Part shown: positions 12,051 to 26,500 of the stretch, piece after piece
How the letters are laid out: each line of letters starts with the position of its first letter
How positions within the stretch are numbered: the first letter of the stretch is position 1
Assembly (NCBI GenBank): GCA_022836615.1
Contig: MU405392.1
Coordinates: forward strand, 1 to 64,000
Length of the DNA: 64,000 bases
Source: Annulohypoxylon bovei var. microspora
Taxonomy: Eukaryota; Ascomycota; Sordariomycetes; Xylariales; Hypoxylaceae
Direction of reading: 5' to 3'
Program-made: the position numbers and the translations under genes
The notes under the pieces: generated by a model
What the model saw: only the letters and a program-made list of their open reading frames with translations
Told to the model about the DNA's origin: nothing
The model's database searches: none

Positions 12051-14385
12051 AATTAAGATTAATGAAAGGAAGTAAAGTGAAAAAAAAGGCAGAATTTATT
12101 TAAAAAATAAAATATTAAGTTAATAATAATTAAATTTTATTTGGTTTATTTTATATTAAAGGTAAAAATAAGTAATGTGTAAATAACTTTTTATTAAAAA
12201 TAAAAATAATAATAATTTATATTTAAAATATAAGTAACTTTTTATTAAAAATGGGAATGGTAATAATATTATATAAATAATTTATTTTAAATTAATAATA
12301 ATTAAAATAATGAATTTATTTTTTATTTTTAATAAGAAATAATATTATTAATATTATAAATATAAAGTGTAATTATTTTATTTATTATATAAGTTATTTA
12401 TTTTATAATAATAATAATTAAATTATAATTAAATTATTATTTATTTTTAATAAAAAATATTATATAATTTATATAAATCTTTTTTTTTATTTTTATTTTT
12501 AATTTATTAATATTAATTTAAATTTAATAAATGGATAATCTTTTATTATAATATATTAAATAATTAATTAAATAATTAAATAATTAAATAATTAAATAAT
12601 TAATATATTAATTAAATAAATAAATAAATATTTTTTTTATTTATATTAATATTTTTTTTATTTAAACTTATTAAATTTATAATATTTATAATTAATAATA
12701 TTTAAATTAATAAGTATTTTATTAAATTATATATTAATGTTAATATTAATATTAAATATTAAAAAATTATTGTTTTTTAAAAATAATATAATAAGTATTA
12801 AAAAGTTTTATTATAAATTTATTATTTAAATGTTTATTATTTACGTTATTATTATTAAAGCTGGAGTTAAAAGAAAATAATGTTAGTGGTACGAACCTAT
12901 TTAAGTTAAAAATCTACGGAAGTTTTTAAAATTAAAATTTTTTTTTATTAATATTTATATTGTTTTTATTATAATGTTTTTTAAATTTTTTTTTATTTAT
13001 AAGGCATATTATTTCTCTTTTTTTAACCGAATAAATTTAATAATAATCTTTATTAATTTTATTTTGAAAATGTTTTTTTATATGGTTAAAAGGTAATATT
13101 AATTTATAAATTTTAAGTATTAATTTAATAATTTTAAAAATAATGTTAAAAGGAAATTTAAGTCTATTTAATTTATATATGTAAATTTAAAAGTTATTTT
13201 ATTTAATTAAGAAAAATTGGAATATATACTTTTAAAATATAAATTAAATAAATGTAATAAATATGTATTTGTAAAAAACGTTGTAAATATTATAATATTT
13301 ATAATTATAAAACTATGCTTTTTATTTAAAGGTATAACGAAACTATGAGTGCAAAAAATGGAATATAATCTTGTATTTTTTGTTAATAAATTTTAAGAAT
13401 ATAACAAGTTTTAATTTATTAATTATATGGTAAATGTTAAAGCAAAGTAATATTTTATTATTTATATTATTTATTAGCCGTAAATTCTTGTCTTTTTTAC
13501 CTTATATGTATTAAAATATATTATTTATAATAAATTATAAAGTAATAAAAACGGGTATAACATATGAATATTAAATGTTATAATATAATTAAGTAATTTA
13601 ATAATATTTATTATAAGTAATAATAATATTATAAAATACCTTTTTTAAGATTAACCTTTTTTATATTAAAACAAGGTATATTTCGAAATTACGTTATATA
13701 ATTAATAAATTCCCATAAAGAAAAACTTAATAAAAAAAATTAAGTGTAATAAAATATTTATTTATTATATATATAATTAATAAAAAATATAATGATATAA
13801 TTTAATAAAATACATTAAAAGATTTAAAAATATTAATTTTTTAAAAAATTTAAAACGAAAAAATAATATTTTTTTTTAAAGGATGTCGTTAATAAGGTAG
13901 GAAATAATAAGTATTACTTTTAAAGAAAATTTAATTAAATATGGATTTAATATATCATTATATTCGTTATAAGGCCACACGTTTTTAACCAAGATATAAT
14001 AAATAATATATATTATATTATAATCGATGTTATTATTATTTATTACGTGGAAAAATAATAATAAAAAAAAACCTTTTAAATAACTAAAGTAATAAATTTA
14101 AATAATTAAAATAATTAATTATATTATATTATTAATATTTAATATATAAATTAATAATAAAGGTTAAATAATAAAGTTTAAATAATTTTTAAATTTTATT
14201 ATAAAATAATTAAATATTTTATAATTATAATTATTTTTTAAAAAAAATAAAAAATATAAATAAAGTTTAAATTAAATTAAGGTTATTAATAATAAAAAAA
14301 TAAATTCTTTATTTTAATAAAAGGAAAATAAGTTATAATATTATATTATATTATAAGCATTTTTTAAACTATAAATAAACTTATA
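12051..14385. other. RIP-degraded DNA, no recognisable content
   Basis: A/T-rich sequence in which the plus strand keeps G (AAGG, GTAA, ATGG) but almost no C, the reverse of the bias at 2.4-9.2 kb. It is probably one or more dead transposons mutated mainly on one strand. I could not identify a domain on either strand. Confidence 0.5.
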
Positions 14386-15524
14386 AAATTTTTAAGGTTT
14401 TTTTTTTTTTTACCCGGTACGACCTTTTATAATGTCCGGGAAAACGCGACCTTCGTAAGTTCCGAAGCGTTTTTGCTTTCTTAAAGTTACGGGGACCGGG
14501 AAAAAGAAAAAAAAAACTTTAAAAAATTTTTTTCGTAGAAAGTTATTGGTTAGGAAAAGGTCCGGGAAAAGGGGTGGAAAACGAAGTAAAAAACGGGGTG
14601 GAAAAGGGGGGTAATAAGGTGGAAAAAAAAACAAAATCCGTCCGGAAAATATTACCACTCATTTACTTAATTAATTAATTAACTTATTAATTAATTAACT
14701 TATTAATTAATTAAAACCTTGGTTAAAAAGTTGGTTTAAAAATTAATTAAAAAATTAATTAATTAAAAAGTTAATTAAAAAGTTAATTAATTTAATAATT
14801 AATTAAATAATTAATTAATTTAATAATTAATTTATTAATTAATTAACTTATTAATTAATTTATTAATTAATTTACTTATTAATTAAATAACGGGTTAAAA
14901 AGTTTATTAATTCTTTAATAAAAAAAACACATTTTTACATAAAAAGTTCCCACCGCTTTTTAAACCCCCGGATTTTAACCTTAATTTTAACTTTACCTTT
15001 AACCTTAATTTTATTTTTAACCTTAATTTTATTTTTACCTTTAACTTTAATTTTAACCATTAACCTTACGTGGGTTTAAAGCTTTACGTGGTTTTAAAAG
15101 TTTACGTGGTTTTAAAAACTTAATTTTTAACATAAGTTAATTCGTTTTTATATAATTAAATAAAAGCTTTTAATGGAGGTGATTAATTAACCCTTAGGAA
15201 AGTGGCCCTTGCGTTAATTCAAAAATGGCTTAACACATGGTTAAAAAAATGGTTAATTAAAAGGGTGGTTTAAAAGGGTTGTTAAGTGCGTAGGCAATTG
15301 AAAAATGGGTTTAAAAAAAGGATACACTTAATTAAAAGGGTGGATGAATTTAATTAATTAAAAACGTTTCGTTGGTGTTAATTAAGTTCGAAAAAACTTA
15401 TTAATTACTTATTAATTTCTTATTAATTACTTTATTAATTACCTTATTAATTACTTTATTAATTTATGATTTATTTATAAGTTATTTTTAAAAGTTTAAG
15501 CGTAATAATGTTTTCCGGACGGAT
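14386..15524 (+). mobile_element. Family X element, copy B
   Basis: It starts AAATTTTTAAGG plus T-run after TA and ends ...TTTTCCGGACGGAT before TA. The left module (to about 14655) carries TGTCCGGGAAAACGCGACC and a purine minisatellite. An inverted copy of the right end lies internally: ATCCGTCCGG at 14636-14645 versus CCGGACGGAT at 15515-15524. A degenerate CCTAAC/CCTTAA array lies at 14974-15066 and TTACGTGGTTTTAAAA repeats near 15065-15115. A frame on the minus strand of the left module (14410-14658) is Pro/Phe-rich low complexity and is not called. Confidence 0.85.
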
Positions 15525-16562
15525 TAAAATTTAATATAAAATTATTATTAAATAAAATTTAATAACTTTTATTATATTTATAAAGGATAATAATAACATA
15601 TTTATTAAAAATTAATTAATATTTACGTTAATTATAATAAATAATAATTATTATTTAAAAAGTTATAAATAATATTATTATTTAAAAAATTATTTAAAAA
15701 AGTTTATAATTAAGTTTAATAAATATAAAAAAATTTAAAATAAAATTTTATAATTTTTATTATAATATATATATATATTTAAAACCTTTATAAATTAATA
15801 ATTTACTTTAATTTAAATTAAAAATCCATATTTTTTAAAAGGTTTCTATTACTTTTTAAATCCTTAAATTTTAATTTTAATTTATTTTTAATTTTAATTT
15901 AATTATTAATTTTATATAAATGAAAATAATTTAAACATGAAAAGAAAAATATTTATATAAATATATTAAAAATTTATTTATATTTTATTAATAATATATA
16001 TATTTATATTTAATTATTTTAATTAAATTTATGAATTAATTTTTTTAAAATTTAAAATTTATAATGTTTATAATTTATGATTTTTATTTATATTAAATAA
16101 TTAAAAGGTTTTTAAAAAACATAATTATAATTAAATGATTTTTTAAATAATAACCCTTTTAATGTAAATATTTAAGACATGGTTACGTAAGAAAAGTTAA
16201 AGGTAAATTTAAATGCAAAAATATTATATATAACTTTATTAAAGGTTACACCTTATAACTTATAAATAATAATCATATAATAAATAATAAAAGGGAATTA
16301 TTTTTAATGGTATATATTATTATTAATAATGAAGTTTTAATGAATACGTTTTATAAAAATTATAAGCTTTTTATTAAAATCTTAAAGTTTTTTATTTAAT
16401 AATAAATAAATAAAAAAGTTAATATATTTATTTTAAATAATTATAATTATTTAAAAAAAATTATTAAAAATATTAAAATTTTTTATTTAAAATATATTAT
16501 AAATAATACCTTAAATATTATTAATTAAATTAATATTACCTTAAATATTACAAATTAACATA

Positions 16563-16593
<31 letters not shown>

Positions 16594-19500
16594 TGTTAAT
16601 TACCCTTGAATTTTTAAATAAGTTAAGCTTGTAAAAATGGGTGTACAATGTTATTATATGATAAATATTTAAGTAAAAACTATGTGTTAAAAAAAACCTA
16701 TTCCGTTGCAATTGTTAATTTTTATTATTACGCGTTGGTATTATTTTTTATCTTATAATTATAAGAGCTTATTTTCTTAATAAAAATGATTAAAAAAAAG
16801 TAATAAAAAGGTAATTAATTAATTAATTAAATTTAATAAAGCAAGGTTATGATTAAATAATGGATTTAATAAAAGAAATGTTTTAAAATAAAATAATTAT
16901 GGTTATTTCTTTTTTATTATTAAAGGTTTTATCCGTTAATAACTCGTTACCTTATTATTAATTAATTTTATTTTAAATAACCTTATTTAAAAAGCTTTAT
17001 TATTTATAAAATTAAAAGTTTTAAAAGGGTTGTTTTTACTTTTTTAATTATAATATAATAAGGAACTTTTATTACCTTTTTAATTTATAAAGCTTTTTTT
17101 ATATTATAAATAAATTGTAAATATTTTTTTCCTTTTAATATTAGAAATTTTAAATTATTAATTTATTATTAACGATATATTATGGTTGTTTTATTATAAG
17201 TTAAATTAATTATTATTAATATGCTTTATATAATTTATTTACGTTTTACGCATACGTTATATAATCTTATTAATGGTGAAACCATTAAGTTTTTTTATGT
17301 TTTTCATTATGTTTTAATGATTTTTTATTTACTTTATATGCGTTATTATAAATGTTATGAAATTGTAAATGTTTCGTTAAATTATTATTATTATTTCGAT
17401 TAATTTTAATTTTTTCTTTAAGTTACCATTAAATTATATAACGATTTATATATATTAATAATATTGTTTTATTTCGTTTATTTATGTTTCGATTAAATTT
17501 ATAATTATGTGTTTTAATTTAAAGATGAGCTTAAAAATATATATTAATTTCGGGAGCGTTTTTATTATAACGTTATTACGATTATTCACCGTTTAATATT
17601 TAAGTTTATTATTATTAAAAAGTAATATCATGTTTTTTTTACGCTTTATTTTTCGGATAAAATGTTAATTTTTTTTATTTATACGAAGTGGGTTTAATTA
17701 TAATAAAGGATGTTATAAGTTTATTATTTTAACGAGTTTTATACGAATGTATATTATGTTTTATTATTATTTTATTATGTTATTATTAACGTTATTTTTA
17801 AAATATTACGGGTTAAGCCGAATTTGCGGAGGCTTTATTATGTCGATTATTATTAAGTAATGTTAATTATTATTATTAGTTTTTTAATAAAAAGGTATTT
17901 TAATTAAAAATTAAGTGGGCTTTTATCGAGGAGTTAAATATGTAAATTAGATTTATTATTATGGGGGATTAGCTTTTATTATTTAATGAGGAATTAGCGT
18001 AATGTATGTTAATTTTAATGTTATTATTATTATTATTATTATTATTTTACCGTATAATTGTTAATATATATTTTATTTATTTATTTATTTATTTGTTTTT
18101 TTAATTAATTTAATTTTATAAATTTAATTACTTTTAATGTTAAGTTTATTACTTTTGATTTGCTTTTTATTAATGGTATATTAACGGTTTTATTTATATT
18201 TATTTTTTTTGTATTATTTTTAATGATATTAATAATAATGTCATTTTATATATTAATAATAAACCTTTTTTTAAGAATTATTATATAATAGCTTTAAATT
18301 TATTTAAGTTTATTATGGCTTTTTAATAATCCTTTAAAATTATGAATACGTTTAATTTAAGCTTTTCGCGGAGCATTAACCTTACGTTAATGAATCGTAA
18401 ATATTCCATGATAATGTGATATGTTATTTCTTTTTTATTACATTAACATTTAAGGGTTTATATGTTTATTATTTTTTTTTTAAAAAGAAAGGCGTTGAAG
18501 CTGATTTTCTTTGTTTGGATTTGTATTAAAGTTAAGGTTTTATATTTCCTTATTTTATAATATTAATTTTTAATCGATATATTATTAAAAAACGTCAACG
18601 TAGTAAAGGTATTTCGCCTATGGTCCATTGCTTCCCATTTCTTTTACCACTTTTCAATGAAGTTATCCTTTGAATATTTGTTGATTTTTTATTTAATTAA
18701 TTAGGTGTTTTTTAATTCTTTATTTTATTCGAATTTTTTTATTAACGTTTTATTATTATTTTAATGTTAACGTTTTTTGTTTTTATTTAACCATTATGTT
18801 ATTTTATTTTTTATTTTTATAATAATGTAATTAAATTTTAAGAATTTCGTTTTAAGTTTAAATTTTATTAATTTTAAGTTTAAATATAAGTTTATTAAAG
18901 GGTATTTGGTTTTTATTTTTAAGGTAAATATAGGGGTGGTTTTATATATTTTGTTAATTTCTTATAAGTAATTTAATTACGTAATATGTAATTTATTTGT
19001 TATTTTTTTAATTTTATTATTTTTATCGCTTAAGGTGTATTATGTTATTACTTTATATAATATTACGTTTTAAATTATTTTAATGTAAACTTTTTTCGTT
19101 TTTAAAGTGTTATATTTTTATATAAATGTTATTAACTTTAAAAGTGCGTATTTTTGTTTTTTTATTTTGTTTTTTATGTATTTTAAATGTCTTTTTTAAC
19201 GTAGCTTTTTATTTAATTATACGTTAAAGAAGCGTGTATTTTTTAATGGCTTTATGCGTGTATTCTTTAATATTACCGGATTTGTTTTAAGTTTATGTGT
19301 TTTTATAAAGTGTATTAATTTATTTTTATTAAAGGTAAAAGATATTTTATATTTTTTTGCTTATAATTTACATATTTTAAATATTTCTTTTAATTTAATA
19401 TAATTTTTTTTAATATTTTTAATTATTATTAATAAATTTATATGATTTGCAAATCTTATTATTAAGATTCCTTTTTATTTTAATTTTTTATATAATGTGG

Positions 19501-22271
19501 TAATATATAAAATAAATAAAATTAAGGATAATAATAACCTTTGCGAAACTTTCGTAAAAATTTATTACCGTTTTGATTTTATTTTATCGAAAATTAATTT
19601 TACTTCTTTTTTATTTATAAAACTTATTACTTACTTAATTATTTAAAGCAAGAATCCTTTTTTATATAATATATAAATTATTTTTTACGATATTATATTA
19701 TTAAATATATTTAATATGTTTAATTGGAAAAATAATGTCATTTCGTTATATTTTCATGTGGAATATATTTTTTTTATTATTATACGTACGGTAATTTCTA
19801 TAAACTTGAACTCTTTATTGCTTATTTAACTTTTAAGGAATAATTATTTTTCTTTTATTACGCGTGTAATCCGCCGTGCGATTATTTTTTTAATAAGCTT
19901 CTTTATTATACTTAATAATATTATAAATTTATATATATTTAATAAAGATTTTTCTTCCTTTATTTTGCTTAATTTAGGCAATATAATTATTATTACTTAT
20001 TTAAAGGCTTTAAAATAATATTTTAATATAAAGCTTTATGTAATAATAATGGTTAACGTGTAATACACCAGCTTTCCATAAGCTTTAATAAATTTTATTA
20101 ATAACATATTTTCTTTTAATGCTTTTTATAATTTAATTTTTTTTATTACTTTCTTAATATCTTTTTAATATATTTTTTTATTTATTATAAAATTATTTTT
20201 ATTTATAAATAATTTATTATATATTAAACCTTATAATATATTTAAAAGGTTTATTATTAATAAAAGGAAAAAGTGTTATAATAATATATCGTTTTTATTT
20301 TAATATTATTTTGCTTATGATTCCTTGTTTACATTTTTTCTTAAGATTAATAATTTATTATTTTAAATAAGTTATTAATTTTTTAACTTTATTTATTTCT
20401 TTATATTCCATAATATTTTATTATTTTTCAAGGCTTTTATAAGTATTTTTTTAAAATAATTATACTTTACTTTATATATTACCTTCTTAAATTTTTTATT
20501 TATTATTCGTAAAGTTTTTTATTTTTATTTTAATCATTATCCGTTTTATTTTTATTTTTATTTTATCATATTTTTCTTTACTTAATTAATTTCTTTTCCC
20601 CACCATTTGGCTGCTTTATTAAATGATACCTTACATAATTCCATCATTGTTTTAATAATATCTTATAATTTCGTTATTAAATATTAAATATATTCGTTTA
20701 TTTATTTAACGTTATTAAATTTTTTTAAGATTTTAATGTTTTAATTTTCCATTAACATTAATATTTTATTAAGTTCTTTTTACACTTTATTAACAAGTGT
20801 TTATTATCTTGGTATTAATCCATCGTCGCTCCCCACTTATATTTTTTACGTTATATAATTTAATTTTTCCCATTTAAATACCTTCAAATTAAAGCTATGA
20901 AATCTTTCATTTACCCATGTTAAGTTTATCGTAAAATCTTTTTAATTTTATTTGCTTTTTATAACCATTCCTTTTAACGTTATAAAATTAAGTCGCCATT
21001 AAACCGTTAACGATATAATTTATTTTAAATCTCCTTTATTCTTTTCGTACTTATCCCATAATAAATAATGTATATTAAAATTATTTATTACCACTTGCTT
21101 GCCGGTCACTCTTTTTTATTTTAACTTTAAAATCGGATTTTTCTTCATTTTTCCTGGTGGTTTAACGTATATTAACTATACCGTTATTTTTTCATTAATG
21201 CTCCATAAGTTCACCGTTAATTAGTTATGGCTTGCTTCGTTTAACCAATGGTTTTTATTTATTATTTTATTAACGAATATCATTAATTAATATAATTTAA
21301 TAATTAATATATATAAAAAAAAATTTAAATAAGTTTTTAATTATATAAAATTTAATATAAATTACATTTATACTTATATTTACAACCTTAATATAAATGA
21401 TAATAACATTAAAACTTAATATATATTATTAATTAAATTTATTTATTTGTAATTTTATAAAATATATATATAAGATATTTTTAAAGTTAATAACTTCATT
21501 TTTTTAAAAGTTTATTACATATTAAAATATTAATAACTTTTATAAAAAAATTCAAACTTTTATTTAATGTAATTTAAAAAAAGCTTGCCGAAATAAAGCT
21601 TGCTTTTCCTTAAGCTGCCATTATATAATAATAAAAAATATAGAGCAATTAAAAAAATAATAAAAGTTATGTTTAAAAATCTTATTTTCTTTTAAGTAAT
21701 TATTATTAATATATAAAGGTTTATTAAAAATTAAAAAGAGTTAAAAAAGAATTATTAATAAGTATAACGTTAATATTACCAAAGAATTTATTACGCTTAA
21801 TAGGAAAAATCTTTTATAATTATTTATTAATTTATTTTAATTTTTTAAACCTTAATATGTTTTTTTTATTAATAATAAAGTAATAAACCTTATTAAATTA
21901 ACATTATAAGGAATTTAAAATAAAAGTATTTTAAATTAATAACTTATAAATGTTATTTATAAAAATATAAAAAAACGAATAAAACGTTTAACCTTTTATT
22001 TAATTATTTATAATATTAATTAATATTAACCTTATAATAAGAAATTTTAAACCTTTAATAATAATTTAAAAATATATAAATAAAACCTTTATTATATAAA
22101 ACTTCTTGGTGCTTTTACCCTTATTAACTTAAATATAAAAAGGTTTAAATGGTAATAAATCCCTTTTAACCTTTACATAATACACCATTATAATATCATA
22201 TATTAACCTTTATTTATAATTTAAAAAATCCCATATTTTTAATAATATCGACTTTATGTTATAATCCCTTA
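15525..22271 (-). mobile_element. RIP-dead LINE (non-LTR) retrotransposon region
   Basis: Endonuclease and reverse-transcriptase motifs of a LINE are readable on the minus strand (see 19430-21115), giving 5'-to-3' order from about 22 kb down to 15.6 kb. No LTRs flank it. X copies B and C abut both sides, so the exact ends are not visible. The 15.6-19.3 kb part would hold the region after the RT (RNase H or 3' UTR), or another unseen repeat. The plus strand retains G at 16-19.4 kb but C at 20.3-21.6 kb, so the strand bias of mutation flips inside the element. The frame at 17221-17403 is on the opposite strand and I do not call it. Confidence 0.65.
19430..21115 (-). pseudogene. LINE ORF2 remnant: AP-endonuclease and reverse transcriptase
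   Basis: Three ordered landmarks are readable on the minus strand. At 21112-21049 the frame gives GKQVVINNFNIHYLLWDK, matching the endonuclease core V-V-x-GDFN-x-H-x-x-LW with Gly-Asp mutated to Asn-Asn. At 20627-20584 it gives KAAKWWGKEIN, typical of the linker between endonuclease and RT in fungal LINEs. At about 19553-19500 it gives VSQRLLLSLILFILYITTL, a RIP version of the V-P-Q-G-S-P-L-S-P-x-L-F motif. At 19453-19442 the catalytic FADD box reads Phe-Ala-Asn-His. Stops and lost catalytic Asp residues make it non-functional. In a live LINE these domains nick the target and prime reverse transcription there. Confidence 0.8.
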
Positions 22272-23574
22272 AAATTTTTAAGGTCTTTTTTTTCTTTTAC
22301 CCGGTACGGCCCTCCACAATGTCCGGGAAAACGCGACCTACGCAAGCTCCGGGACGTTTTTGCCCTCCCAAAGTTACAAGGACTGGGAAAAAGAAAAAAA
22401 AGACCCCAAAAATTTTTCTTCGTAAAAAGCTGTTGGTTAGGAAAAGGTCTAGGAAAAAGGGTGGAAAATGGGGTAGAAAACGGGGTAGAAAAAGGGTAAG
22501 AAAAGGGGTGGGAAACGGGGTGGGAAAAAGGGGCAATAAGGTGGAAAAAAAGATAAAATTTGTCCGGAGGACATTATTAGTCATTTAATTAATTGATTTT
22601 TAACTTAATAGTTAATTAATTAATTAATTAATTAACTTATTAATTAATTAAAACCTTGGTTAAAAAGTTAATTTAAAAATTAATTAAAAAGTTAATTTAA
22701 AAGTTAATTAAAAAATTAATTAACTTATTAATTAATTAATTAATTAATTAAATGGTTAAATGGTTAAATAAATGATTAAATATTTAATTAAATACCTGAT
22801 TAATTTATTAATTAATTAATTAATTAAATATTTAATTAATTAATTAATTAATTAATTAAAACCTTGGTTTAAAAGCTGGTTAATTTAATAATTAATTAAA
22901 TAATTAATTAATTTACTTACTTATTTACATACGTATAAATTAAATAACGGATTAAACAACTTATTAACTTATTAATAAAAAGAATATATTTCCATATAAA
23001 GGGTTCCCACCACCCTTTAAACCCTTAAATCTTAACCTTAATTTTAACCTTACCTTTAACCTTAATCCTATTTTTATTCTTAACCTTAACCTAACTATTA
23101 ACCCTACATAATTTTAAAGGCTTATAAAATTTTAAAAACTTATATAATTTTAAAGACTTAATCTTTAATTTAAATTAATTCGTTTTTATATAATTAAATA
23201 AAAGCTTTTAATGGAAATAATTAATTAACCCTTAAAAAAGTGGCCTTTATGTACAAAAAATGGCTTAATATATAATTCGAAAATTAATTAATTAAAAAGG
23301 TGGCTTAAAAGGTTATTAAGTGCGTAAGCAATTAAAAAGTGGGTTTAAAAAAAAGATGCACCCAATTAAAAAGGTAAATGAATTTAACCAATTAAGAATA
23401 TTTTACTAATGTTAATTAAGCTTAAAAAAGCTTATTAATTTTTTATTAATTACTTATTAATTTTTTATTAATTATTTATTAATTTTTTATTAATTATTTT
23501 ATTAATTACTTTATTAATTATTTATATAATTCTTAAATTTTCGAGTTTAAACATAATAATATCCTTTAAACGGA
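22272..23574 (+). mobile_element. Family X element, copy C
   Basis: It starts AAATTTTTAAGG after TA. The left module (22290-22580) is only lightly mutated. The inverted internal copy of the right end (TGTCCGGAGGACATTATTAG) lies at 22561-22580, and the outer right end near 23560-23574 is mutated. (ATTA)n runs at 22615-22900 are converted GACT arrays. A CCTTAACC-type telomere-like series spans 23026-23096. GATGCACCCAATTAAAAAG at 23355 is the motif also seen in the 1-775 island. Overlapping open frames on both strands of the left module look like composition artefacts. Confidence 0.85.
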
Positions 23575-26500
23575 AAATACCTTAACGTAATTTTTTTTAA
23601 TAATTATTAATATTAAAAAACGTATAAAAATAATAATTAACGTATAACGCTTAATTATAATTAATATTTATATCTTAATAATTAAAAAGGTTTATAAGTT
23701 TTTATTTAATTTAAAACTTTAAAATTAATTAAGCTATCTTATATTAATCCTTTAATATAATGTTTTTTACATTTTTATTTAAACATTTAAATTTTTTTTT
23801 TTTAAATGCCTTTTTTTTATCACCGACGTTACCGTAATGATTATTAAGGTGGTTATAAATGATTTAATAACGTTAATAAACCTTTTAATAATTTAAAAAA
23901 TCCTTGTTATTTATATGTAAAAATTTAATGTAATTATAATAAAAATGATTTAATATTAATTTAATGTAATAAAAATCTACGTATTATTAATAAGAATGGA
24001 GTAACTTATAATATAAAAAATATATTAACATGCAAAGCTATATTAAAGCTTATTAAACTTTCCATTATTTTTTATTTTAAAACCTAAAATTTTAAAGCTT
24101 TAAAAATTAAAAATTAAAAACTTTTTTTATTATAAGTAAACGTAAGAAATATTTCTTATAATTAATCTTTAACCTGTCGATAAAGCCTTTATTATTAAGG
24201 TTTAAAAATTAAGAATGTATATTAAAATGGTGGTAATTAACACTTTAAATTATTTAATTATTTTTTTATAATGGAATATTTAAAAAATAATAATATATTT
24301 CTTAAGTAAAGTAATTTTGCTCTTTTATGAATTTATTTATTAATTTTAAAATAAAGAATAATATTAAATTTCCATTTAAAATATATAAGAATATGTTTTT
24401 CATAATTTTTGTATACATGGTTAATATTTTTTCAATTTTATTATAATATTTTATAATGTAATTAAAGATAATTTAAATGTAAATATAAAGTGAAATATTA
24501 ATGTTTATAAGTTAAAATAATAATATAAATAAATTATATTAATTTAAAAAAAAATTATTTTATTTAAGTTAAAAAATCCATTAAGTTTTACCCTTTTTTT
24601 TTTTATTTAAAGTTTATTTAAAATATTATAAAAGAAAAAAAAACAATATTTAAAATTTGGTTTAAGCTTGCTTTTTTCCTTTATTTTAATAAACTTTTTT
24701 AAGTTTATTTTTAAATAATACCTTATTAAGTAATAATAATATTAATATTTATTCATAATATTATTTAATTACTTTTAAATAACCTTAATATTTAAAAAAT
24801 TAATATTTAAAAAATTATTTATATCGTTATATTTAATTAATTTTAAATTAAAATTTATAACGTTAATATGATAATTTTAAAACTTTATAAACTTTGCTTT
24901 AAATTTTTCCATTTTTATATTAACTTTTATACATTTTAATAATTAATAAAAGTTATAATTATAAGGATTATTATAATTTTACCATTCATATTTATTTTAA
25001 AAATTATTTAAATTATATTTTTTTTTAAAATGATATTTTTAAATAATATAAACTTAAAGTGAAAATATTAAATTATAATATATAAGTTTTATTTTAAAAA
25101 TTTATAAGAAAATGTTAACCGCTTAAACTTTTTTAATATTTACCACCGCTTAAACTTTAATATATGTTAATAAAAGTTACATTAATATAAGTTTATAAAA
25201 TTTAAAGTAATAAACGTAAATAACGTGTTAAAGTAATATATAAAAGCTTTTAACTTTTTTTATCGTTAATATTAAAAAAGCCGCGTATCTTTTAAAACGT
25301 TAATATATTTTAATATATAATTAAATAAAGTTTAAGCCTTAAAGGCTTTAAAATCTTTTAAAGTTTTCTTAAAATTATTTTTTAATATAAAGGTATGTTT
25401 TTCCTTATTAATAAAAAATTTATTATTTAATTTTATTTATTACCTTATAAATATATTTAAAATAATATATTAAAAATTATAATAATAAACGAAATAATCA
25501 TTTTATTATTTTATAATATATTTAATATATATTTAATAAATTACGGTACATAAACATAACTTTATAAAGTTAATTATTTTATAAAAAAAAAAAGGTTAAA
25601 TATATAAAAAATAATAAAATATAAATTTAATTAAACTCGTTTAAAAGAATTAATTTAACCGACGATATATTTAATTAATAAAATTTTTAAAAATTATAAT
25701 AACGTAAAGAAATTTTTTCATTTTCCAATGCTTTTTAAAAGTTAATATAATTATGAAATTAATTAAGCTCGGAATTATAAATTAATATATTAAAAATGGT
25801 TATTTCATTATAAGTTTCAATATTTTTTCTTAGTTTTTCCCCGTTAAGGCCGGCATTTACAAATATGTCGTTAAAATTTTTAACCTCGTTATTATGGTTT
25901 AAACCATGGTTTAAATCATAAAGGGTGGAACATGGTACATAAAGAAATAAAAGATGGGGAAAAGGTTATTTGTGGGGCGATAAGCAAGGCGGTGAGGATA
26001 AGCAATTGTTTATCGCTTTCTTGCATGTAAAAAGCTTAATTAACGCCGCGGCGTTGGAGATTTTTTCCTTTTTCGTAACTTTATTATTTTTAAACAACCG
26101 TACGAATAAAATCGCCTTTACGCCACTTTAAATTTACGCCCTTCGTGATATTCGTAAATTATTAAAGAATTAAAAATGTAATTATCTTTAAATAATTAAA
26201 ATAAATTATTTTTATTTTAATGAAATTTTTAATAATTTAAATAATTTATTATTAAATATTACAATTAATTTATTACAAGTTACCTTTAAATGTGAAATTA
26301 ATAACGAAATTACTAGTTTATTTCTTTTATTCGTTACGATTTTAACGGATAAAAAATTATAATATTTAAATCCTTTAAGAAAAAAAGTAATTTAATATAT
26401 ATTTTACTTATATTTTATAAAAAATAAATAATGTAATTATAATATTTATATTATTAATTATACATTATAAAAATGTTAATATTTATGTGAACCTTCGTAA

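Noticed and set aside
13020..13110. Possible Fot1/pogo-type transposase DE motif on the plus strand
   Set aside because: The Phe-Glu-Asn-Val-Phe...Gly stretch does not return to the family Asp-Glu-x-Gly-Phe pattern through RIP substitutions, and no TIR or TA-flanked ends surround it.
17221..17403. 60-codon frame with a passage resembling a Copia integrase-RT spacer
   Set aside because: It lies on the strand opposite to the LINE and no second Copia landmark was found nearby. The resemblance is a few residues.
22297..22588. Overlapping open frames on both strands of the X left module (also 14410-14658, 31132-31407, 47280-47642)
   Set aside because: They are open on both strands because the DNA is almost pure purine on one strand. 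The products are Pro/Phe or Lys/Arg/Gly low complexity, unit number varies out of frame between copies, and only similarity from shared descent is seen.
24390..24450. Possible Copia/Gypsy YVDD box (Tyr-Met-Val-Asn-Ile)
   Set aside because: Val cannot come from Asp by a RIP change and no neighbouring RT motif is in frame.
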